DNA of 61,506 nucleotides from NCBI RefSeq assembly GCF_001552155.1, contig NZ_BCQQ01000029.1:1-61506 (forward strand). The letters run 5' to 3'. A program made the position numbers and the translations under genes. How positions within the stretch are numbered: position 1 is the stretch's first letter; each line of letters opens with the position of its first letter. The notes under the pieces are model-generated. The model saw nothing but the letters and a program-made list of their open reading frames with translations, made no database searches and was not told the origin of the DNA. Source of the stretch: Actinomadura formosensis NBRC 14204 (GTDB taxonomy: Bacteria > Actinomycetota > Actinomycetes > Streptosporangiales > Streptosporangiaceae). Positions 55,588-61,506 of the stretch are shown here, piece after piece.

Positions 55588-56642
55588 TTCTTCGGCATCC
55601 ATTCCAGGTAGAACAGGCCGATGCCGATCGCGGTGAACAGCGCGGACATCAGCCAGAAGCGCACGACGATCGTGGTCTCGGCCCAGCCGGACAGCTCGAA
55701 GTGGTGCTGCAGCGGGGCCATCTTGAACACGCGTTTGCCGGTCAGCTTGAACCCGCCGACCTGGATCATCACCGACAGGGTGATCATCACGATCAGCCCG
55801 CACAGGATGGCGAGCAGGAACTGGGTGCGGGTGAGGATCGCCAGGCCGACCAGCACGCCGCCGAGGGCCAGCGAGCCGGTGTCGCCCATGAAGATCTTCG
55901 CGGGCGGGGCGTTCCACCACAGGAAGCCGAACACGCCGCCGAGCACGGCCGCGGCGACCACCGCGAGGTCGAGGGGGTCGCGGACGCTGTAGCAGTTGGG
56001 GACGAGGGCGGCGGCGCAGCTGTTGCGCAGCTGCCAGTTCCCGATGATCACGTAGGCGGCCAGCACCATGCCGGCCGGGCCCGCGGCGAGACCGTCCAGC
56101 CCGTCGGTGAGGTTGACGCCGTTGGACATGGCCGCGATGAGCAGCAGCGCCCACACCACGAACAGGTACGGGCCGATCGAGGGGCCGAAGTCGCGCAGGA
56201 AGGACAGGTGGGGGTCGGCGGGGGTGACGTCGTAGCCGTTCGGGAAGTTCAGCGACGCGACCGCGAACACGACGCCGACCAGGATGATCCCGATCATCTT
56301 CGCGCCGCTGCGCAGGCCGAGGCTGCGCTGCTTGAACACCTTGATGTAGTCGTCGACGAACCCGACGAGGCCGAGGCCGGTCATCAGGAACAGCACCAGC
56401 AGGCCGGAGATCGTCGGCTCGTCCCCGGTGACCAGGTGCGCCACGCCGTAGCCGACGAGCGAGCCGACGATGAAGACCGTCCCGCCCATCGTGGGGGTGC
56501 CGCGCTTGTTGAGGTGCGCCTCCGGGCCCTCGTCGCGGATCATCTGGCCGTAGCCGAGCCGGTTGACGATCCGGATCCACACCGGCGTGCCGACCATCAC
56601 GAAGATCAGCGCGACACCCGCGGCGATGATGATGTTGGTCAT
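55584..56642 (-). CDS. mraY: Phospho-MurNAc-pentapeptide transferase
   Basis: MraY makes lipid I on undecaprenyl phosphate. The 352-aa ten-helix membrane enzyme has [24 protein letters not shown] and [12 protein letters not shown] with the catalytic acids. Overlaps with murF (ATGA) and murD (GTGA). Confidence 0.96.
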   Translation of the reverse strand: MTNIIIAAGVALIFVMVGTPVWIRIVNRLGYGQMIRDEGPEAHLNKRGTPTMGGTVFIVGSLVGYGVAHLVTGDEPTISGLLVLFLMTGLGLVGFVDDYIKVFKQRSLGLRSGAKMIGIILVGVVFAVASLNFPNGYDVTPADPHLSFLRDFGPSIGPYLFVVWALLLIAAMSNGVNLTDGLDGLAAGPAGMVLAAYVIIGNWQLRNSCAAALVPNCYSVRDPLDLAVVAAAVLGGVFGFLWWNAPPAKIFMGDTGSLALGGVLVGLAILTRTQFLLAILCGLIVMITLSVMIQVGGFKLTGKRVFKMAPLQHHFELSGWAETTIVVRFWLMSALFTAIGIGLFYLEWMPKK

Positions 56643-58021
56643 CGGGCATCCTCCGCGAGCAGCGCCTCGGCCACCCGTTCCAGGCCGGCGACGCGGGAGC
56701 CCTTCACCAGCACGACGTCCCGCGGCGCGAGCCGCTCGCTGAGCGCGGCCACCGCCGCGCCGACGTCATCCACCTGCACGCACTCTCCCGTCCATGACGC
56801 GACCTGCCCGGCCCCTTCGGCCATCGCGGCGGCGTTCGCGCCGACGACGATGAGCCCGGCGATCCCGCTGCGCGCGACATGCTGCCCGATCTTGGCATGT
56901 TCCGCCACAGAAACGGCGCCGAGTTCCCCCATCTCGCCCAGCACCGCGTACGCGCGGCGGCCCCGCGCCATGTGCACCAGCGCGTCGAGCGCGGCGCGGG
57001 TCGAGTCGGGGTTGGCGTTGTAGGCGTCGTTCACCACGGTCACCCCGTCGGCCCGCTCGGTGACCTCCATCCGCCACCGGCTGACCGGCACGGCCGCCGA
57101 CAGCGCCTCGGCGATCACCTCCGGCCCGAGCCCGGCGGCCCGCGCCGCGGCGGCCGCGGCGAGCGCGTTCTGGACGGCGTGCGAGCCGTGCAGGCGCAGC
57201 GCGACCGGCGCCGCCCCCTCCGGCGCGACGAGGGTGAACCGGGCCCGGCCCCGCTCGTCGAGCGTCTCGTCCTCGGCCCGCACGAGCGCGTCCGGCGAGC
57301 GGCCGAACGTGACGACCTCGCCGCGGGTGCGGGACGCCATCGCGGCGACCAGCGGGTCGTCGGCGTTGAGGACGGCCGTCCCGCCCGGCGGCACCGCCTC
57401 GACGAGCTCGCCCTTGGCGCGGGCGATGTTCTCCCTGCCGCCGAACTCCCCGACGTGCGCGGTGCCGACGTTCAGCACCACCCCGACGTCCGGGCGCGCG
57501 ATCCCGGTCAGGTAGGCGATGTGGCCGATGCCGCGGGCGCCCATCTCCAGGACGAGATGGCGCGTCCGCGCGTCGGCGCGCAGCACGGTGAGCGGCAGCC
57601 CGATCTCGTTGTTGAACGAGCCCGGCGGGTACACCACCGGGCCGGCGCGGCTCACCACCTGGGCGATGAGGTCCTTGGTGGAGGTCTTGCCGGCCGAGCC
57701 GGTGACCGCGACGACGGTCACGTCCGGCAGCCGCTCCAGCAGACCCCGGGCCAGCCGCCCGAGCGCCTCCCGGACGTCGGCGACGACCACGCACGGCCCC
57801 TCCACGGGGCGTTGCGCGAGCACCGCGGCGGCCCCGGCGGCCAGCACCCCGGCCGCGAAGTCGTGCCCGTCCGCGCGCTTGCCCTGCAGCGCCGCGAACA
57901 GCGCCCCGGGCTCCACCGCGCGGGAATCGATGACCACGGGGCCGCTCACCACGACGTCCGGAGGCCCGTGAAGGGTACCCCCCGTGATCTCCGCGATCGT
58001 CGACAGCGGAAGTGGGATCAC
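56639..58021 (-). CDS. murF: UDP-MurNAc-tripeptide:D-Ala-D-Ala ligase
   Basis: MurF adds D-Ala-D-Ala. The 460-aa protein has the ATP loop [32 protein letters not shown] and [17 protein letters not shown] start overlapping murE (GTGA). Confidence 0.96.
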   Translation of the reverse strand: MIPLPLSTIAEITGGTLHGPPDVVVSGPVVIDSRAVEPGALFAALQGKRADGHDFAAGVLAAGAAAVLAQRPVEGPCVVVADVREALGRLARGLLERLPDVTVVAVTGSAGKTSTKDLIAQVVSRAGPVVYPPGSFNNEIGLPLTVLRADARTRHLVLEMGARGIGHIAYLTGIARPDVGVVLNVGTAHVGEFGGRENIARAKGELVEAVPPGGTAVLNADDPLVAAMASRTRGEVVTFGRSPDALVRAEDETLDERGRARFTLVAPEGAAPVALRLHGSHAVQNALAAAAAARAAGLGPEVIAEALSAAVPVSRWRMEVTERADGVTVVNDAYNANPDSTRAALDALVHMARGRRAYAVLGEMGELGAVSVAEHAKIGQHVARSGIAGLIVVGANAAAMAEGAGQVASWTGECVQVDDVGAAVAALSERLAPRDVVLVKGSRVAGLERVAEALLAEDAR

Positions 58022-59553
58022 GCCTGCGTCCCGTCCCCTCTAATCCCTTGTGTCCGGCGCCGGAGGGCCGCGCGGACGACCTCGCGGTCGTCGAACGGAT
58101 GCACCTCGCCCGCCACGTTCTGACCCTGCTCGTGGCCCTTGCCCGCAACGACGATGACGTCGCCGCGGCGGGCCCGGCCGATGGCCAGCCCGATCGCGGC
58201 GGCGCGGTCGGGTTCCACGACGATGTGCGCGCGCTCGCGCTGCGGCACCTTGAGCCCGCCCTCGACCATAGCGGCGAGAATGGCGAGCGGATCTTCCGAT
58301 CTCGGGTTGTCGTTGGTGAAATACGCCATGTCGGCCAGCCGCGCGGCGGCCTCGCCCATGAGCGGCCGCTTGCCGCGGTCGCGGTCGCCGCCGCAGCCGA
58401 GCACCACCGCGAGGTCGCCCTCGGTGACGGGACGCAGCGCGTTCAGCACGGCCTCGACCGCGCCGGGCTTGTGGGAGTAGTCGACGAGGGTGACGAAGTC
58501 CTGGCCCTCGTCGACACGCTCCAGCCGGCCGGGGACGCCGGGCAGCGAGCCGACCCCGCGGACGGCGGCCTGCAGCGGGATGCCCGCCTCGACCAGCGCG
58601 ACGATCGCGGCGAGCGCGTTGGCGACGTTGAACGGGCCGGCGAGCCGGACCTGCGCGTCCGCCTCGATCCCGCCGGGCCCGACGACGCGGAACACGCTGC
58701 CGTCGGCGCCGGCGCGCACGTCCTCGGCCCGCCAGTCGGCCGCCGGGTCCCCGGACGCCGAGAACGTCGTGGCCGGCACCCGGCTGATCTCCAGCAGTTC
58801 GCGGCCGTGGTGGTCGTCCAGGTTGATGACCCCGACGCGGGAGTACTCCGGCGTGAACAGTCGCGCCTTCGCCAGGAAGTAGTCCTGCATGGTCGGGTGG
58901 TAGTCCAGGTGGTCCTGGGACAGGTTGGTGAACACCGCGACCTCGTAGCGGGCGCCGCCGACGCGGCCCTGCACGAGGGCGTGGCTGGACACCTCCATCG
59001 CGGCGGCGCCGACGTCGTGCTCGCGCATCATCGCCAGCAGCGCATGCAGGTCGGTCGCCTCCGGGGTGGTGAGCGCGCTCGGCACCCGCTCGCCGCCCAC
59101 CCGGATCTCGACGCCGCCGACCAGGCCCGTCTCGATCCCGGCGGCGCGCAGCCCCGCGTCGATGAGGAACACCGTGGTGGTCTTGCCGCTGGTGCCGGTG
59201 ACGCCGATGAGCGTGATGTCGCTGCCCGGCTCGCCGTACACCCACGACGCGGCGTCGCCGAGCCGGGCGCGGACGTCGGCCACCACCAGGACCGGCAGAC
59301 CCGTCGCCGCCGCCCGGTCGTACCCGTCCGGGTCGGTCATGATCGCGTTCGCGCCCGCCTCCGCGGCCTGGACGCTGAACTGGGCGCCGTGGGCGCGCGC
59401 GCCGGGCAGCGCCACGTAGATGTCGCCGGGCAGCACCGCCCGCGAGTCGTGGGTGATCCCCGTGGCGGACACGTCGTCCCAGCCGCCCCCTTCGATCCCG
59501 AGAAGCTCCGCGAGCCCGCTCAGCGGGCGGGCCGGATTGGTGGTGGGACGCAT
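58018..59553 (-). CDS. murE: UDP-MurNAc-tripeptide synthetase (meso-DAP type)
   Basis: MurE adds the third residue to UDP-MurNAc-L-Ala-D-Glu. The 511-aa protein has GTSGKTTTV, NLSQDHLDYHPTMQDY with the carbamylated-Lys region, and the substrate motif DNPR (TNDNPRSEDP), which selects diaminopimelate rather than lysine. The ATG at 59553 starts the family N-terminus; a GTG at 59610 in frame lacks a ribosome-binding site. Confidence 0.94.
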   Translation of the reverse strand: MRPTTNPARPLSGLAELLGIEGGGWDDVSATGITHDSRAVLPGDIYVALPGARAHGAQFSVQAAEAGANAIMTDPDGYDRAAATGLPVLVVADVRARLGDAASWVYGEPGSDITLIGVTGTSGKTTTVFLIDAGLRAAGIETGLVGGVEIRVGGERVPSALTTPEATDLHALLAMMREHDVGAAAMEVSSHALVQGRVGGARYEVAVFTNLSQDHLDYHPTMQDYFLAKARLFTPEYSRVGVINLDDHHGRELLEISRVPATTFSASGDPAADWRAEDVRAGADGSVFRVVGPGGIEADAQVRLAGPFNVANALAAIVALVEAGIPLQAAVRGVGSLPGVPGRLERVDEGQDFVTLVDYSHKPGAVEAVLNALRPVTEGDLAVVLGCGGDRDRGKRPLMGEAAARLADMAYFTNDNPRSEDPLAILAAMVEGGLKVPQRERAHIVVEPDRAAAIGLAIGRARRGDVIVVAGKGHEQGQNVAGEVHPFDDREVVRAALRRRTQGIRGDGTQA

Positions 59554-59634
59554 GGCGGTTCTTTCGGTACGAGCGGGCTGGGACTGGTGGGACACGGGTG
59601 GTGGACTCACAGGCGAGGAGGGTACTCGCTGCGG

Positions 59635-61506
59635 TCAGTTTCGGGCGTAGATCTCGGTGGTCGGCGCTCGGCTCCCCGTCGGCGGGATCTTCTCGGACTG
59701 CAGGGCGAAGCTCATCACGTCCTTGAAGACCGGAGCGGCCGCATCGCCACCATAGTGGCTGCCCCGCTTGGGGTCCTGCAGGACGACCTGCACGACCAGC
59801 CGGGGGTCGTCCGCCGGGGCGAACCCGGCGAACGACGCGGTGTAGCCGCCGCCGTCGTAGCAGCCGCAGCGCGGGTTGACGATCTCGGCGGTGCCGGTCT
59901 TGCCCGCGACGCGGTACCCCTTGATCTGGGCCTTGGGCGCGGTGCCCTCGTTCGTGGTGGCGCCCTCCAGCATGTCGCTGATCTGGCGGGCCGTCTGTGC
60001 GCTGATGACCTGCCTGCGCTCCGGCGCGGGCGCGGGCGTGAACTTGCCGTTCTCGCCGACCGTGCCCTCGACGAGGGTGGGCGCGACGCGCACGCCGCCG
60101 TTGGCGATGGTCGCGTACACGCTCGCCATCTGCACCGCGTTGACCGAGACCGTCTGCCCGAACGCGATCGGGTAGCGGTCGGTGCCCGACCACTGGTGCG
60201 GCGGCTTCAGCAGGCCGGGCGTCTCGCCGGGCAGCGGCAGTCCGGTCTTGTGCCCGAAGCCGAATTCGCGCAGCGTCTGGTAGAGCCGCTGGGAGTTGAT
60301 GCTCTCGCTGGCCATGATGGTGCCGACGTTGCTGGACTTGGCGAGCACCCCGCCGAACGTGAGCCGCTCCGGCGCGTGCGGGTGCGAGTCGTGGAACACG
60401 ACGTCGTACTTCTTGATCTTGTCGGGGACGGTGTAGGGCGTCCGCGGGGTGACGCCGCCGTGCTCCATGACGGCGGCGGCCGTGACGACCTTGCCGGTGC
60501 TGCCCGGCTCGTACGCCTCCTGCACCAGCGGGCTGCCCCACAGGGCGCGGTCGGACTCGGCGTAGCGGTTCGGGTCGAACCCGGGCGCCGAGGCCATCGC
60601 GAGGAGCTTGCCGGTGCGCGGGTCCATGACGATGACGCTGCCGCTGTCGGCGCGGGTCGCCCTGACCTGCTGCTCGATCGCCTCCTGCGCCTTGAACTGC
60701 AGGTCGCGCTGGAGCGTGAGCCGGACGCCGTGGCCCGGCACGGGGGGACGCCTCTGCTCCTCGCCCATCGGGATGTGCTGGCCCTCCAGGCTGATCTCCA
60801 CCCGCTGCCAGCCCGGCTGCCCGGCGAGCACGTCGTCCATCGAGCTCTCCAGGCCCGCGGCGCCCTTCCCCGTGTCGTTCACGAAACCTATGACGCTCGC
60901 GGCCAGCGAATCGTTGGGATACTCGCGGCGATATTCCGGCAAAGTCCCGATTCCGAGGTAGTTCCACGACGTGATCAGCCGCGCCTGGTCGGGCCGGACG
61001 CCGTGCGCCAGGTACACGAACCGGGTGTCGGGCTTGCTGATCTTCTTCATCAGCGTCGCCGGGTTCAGGCCGAGCGTGGAGGCCAGCGCGTTCACGATCT
61101 CCTGCCGCTTGCCGGCCTTGATCAGCGACGGGTCGGCGTAGATCGCGCGCGCCTCCACCGTCATCGCCAGCGGGTGGCCCTGCGCGTCGGTGATGTCGCC
61201 GCGGACCGCGGGCAGCTTGAACGTCTGCAGCCGCTGTCTCATCGCCTGCTCGGTGTACTTGCCGGACTCGATCGTCTGCAGCTGGACGAGGCGTCCGGCG
61301 AACAGCGACAGCACGAACGCGACGGCGAGCAGGCCCATGTTGAGCCGCTTCATCGGGTCGCGGCGGTTGAAGGCCGCGCGGGCGCGCGGCCGGCGGCCGG
61401 AGCCGCCGCCGGTGCCCGCCCGCGGCCGGGCGGTACGGGTCGTTCCCGTGCCGCCCTTGGCGGGCGCGCCGCTCCCGGCCCGCGGCTTCTTGCCGGCGCC
61501 GGCGGG
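59635..61506 (-). CDS. ftsI: Peptidoglycan transpeptidase FtsI (PBP3/PBP2x class B), 5' end cut
   Basis: FtsI crosslinks septal peptidoglycan with FtsW. The visible part has a membrane anchor (KRLNMGLLAVAFVLSLFAGRLV), the dimerisation domain and the transpeptidase with STGK (active Ser), SSN and KTGTAE. No PASTA domains follow. The first in-frame ATG is at 61353, but the frame stays open without Met or Val to the window edge through about 50 Lys/Arg/Gly/Ala-rich residues, so the true start is probably outside; the gene is treated as partial. Confidence 0.93.
   Translation of the reverse strand, partial: PAGAGKKPRAGSGAPAKGGTGTTRTARPRAGTGGGSGRRPRARAAFNRRDPMKRLNMGLLAVAFVLSLFAGRLVQLQTIESGKYTEQAMRQRLQTFKLPAVRGDITDAQGHPLAMTVEARAIYADPSLIKAGKRQEIVNALASTLGLNPATLMKKISKPDTRFVYLAHGVRPDQARLITSWNYLGIGTLPEYRREYPNDSLAASVIGFVNDTGKGAAGLESSMDDVLAGQPGWQRVEISLEGQHIPMGEEQRRPPVPGHGVRLTLQRDLQFKAQEAIEQQVRATRADSGSVIVMDPRTGKLLAMASAPGFDPNRYAESDRALWGSPLVQEAYEPGSTGKVVTAAAVMEHGGVTPRTPYTVPDKIKKYDVVFHDSHPHAPERLTFGGVLAKSSNVGTIMASESINSQRLYQTLREFGFGHKTGLPLPGETPGLLKPPHQWSGTDRYPIAFGQTVSVNAVQMASVYATIANGGVRVAPTLVEGTVGENGKFTPAPAPERRQVISAQTARQISDMLEGATTNEGTAPKAQIKGYRVAGKTGTAEIVNPRCGCYDGGGYTASFAGFAPADDPRLVVQVVLQDPKRGSHYGGDAAAPVFKDVMSFALQSEKIPPTGSRAPTTEIYARN

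Overview
The window is chromosomal DNA from a very GC-rich actinobacterium. The evidence is an actinobacterial gene order (trp and his genes beside lgt/VKOR, then lspA-ileS-divIVA-sepF-ftsZ-mur without ftsA), a PriA-type HisA with no trpF, GTGA/ATGA start-stop overlaps throughout, a MurE with the DNPR motif typical of meso-diaminopimelate addition, and many probable leaderless promoters. This fits a Streptosporangiales/Thermomonosporaceae-like organism (for example Actinomadura), but the genus cannot be fixed from sequence reading alone. I see no insertion sequence, prophage, CRISPR array, tRNA or rRNA gene. This is a core, vertically inherited segment.

Left part (1-10.7 kb, mostly minus strand): an envelope/redox block (VIT-family metal transporter, lgt, two membrane-anchored DsbA-like oxidoreductases, VKOR) lies downstream of a tryptophan block that reads hisI > TIGR02234 membrane protein > degenerate OmpR-type regulator > DUF2752 protein > trpC > trpB > trpA. 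trpE, trpD and trpG are not here. Upstream of trpB there is a triple CTCGATAG repeat and a possible 12-codon leader peptide containing one Trp codon. The 11-base word CTCGATAGGGT occurs again at the promoter of priA, whose product serves both the Trp and His pathways.

Middle part (10.8-31 kb): a cold-shock gene, a TIGR03085 gene, a two-gene heterodimeric ABC exporter with one degenerate ATP site, several single genes (nucleoside-phosphorylase-like, lipoprotein, winged-helix protein, CocE-type hydrolase, ATP-grasp enzyme) and the his operon hisD-hisC-hisB-(56-aa membrane protein)-hisH-priA-hisF. After it come phzF-like, Lon-substrate-domain, ybaK-like, DUF2567-like and DUF6882-like genes.

Right part (31-61.5 kb): dnaE1, a possible leader-peptide/attenuator unit in front of azlCD, rluD-lspA-traR, a translational T-box controlling ileS, then an unusual duplicated Cys-motif membrane protein and the division and cell-wall cluster (minus strand, transcribed from ftsI to divIVA): ftsI-murE-murF-mraY-murD-ftsW-murG-murC-ftsQ-ftsZ-pgeF-yggS-sepF-yggT-divIVA. 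The IleRS is a type-2 enzyme whose HxGH signature reads GVHH, an arrangement linked to strong mupirocin resistance.

The most interesting items are the GVHH IleRS behind a translational T-box, the repeat array shared by trpB and priA together with a phosphorylation-defective-looking regulator in the trp operon, the azlCD leader ORF plus hairpin, and the consistent -10/N6-7/start-codon spacing that indicates many leaderless mRNAs.
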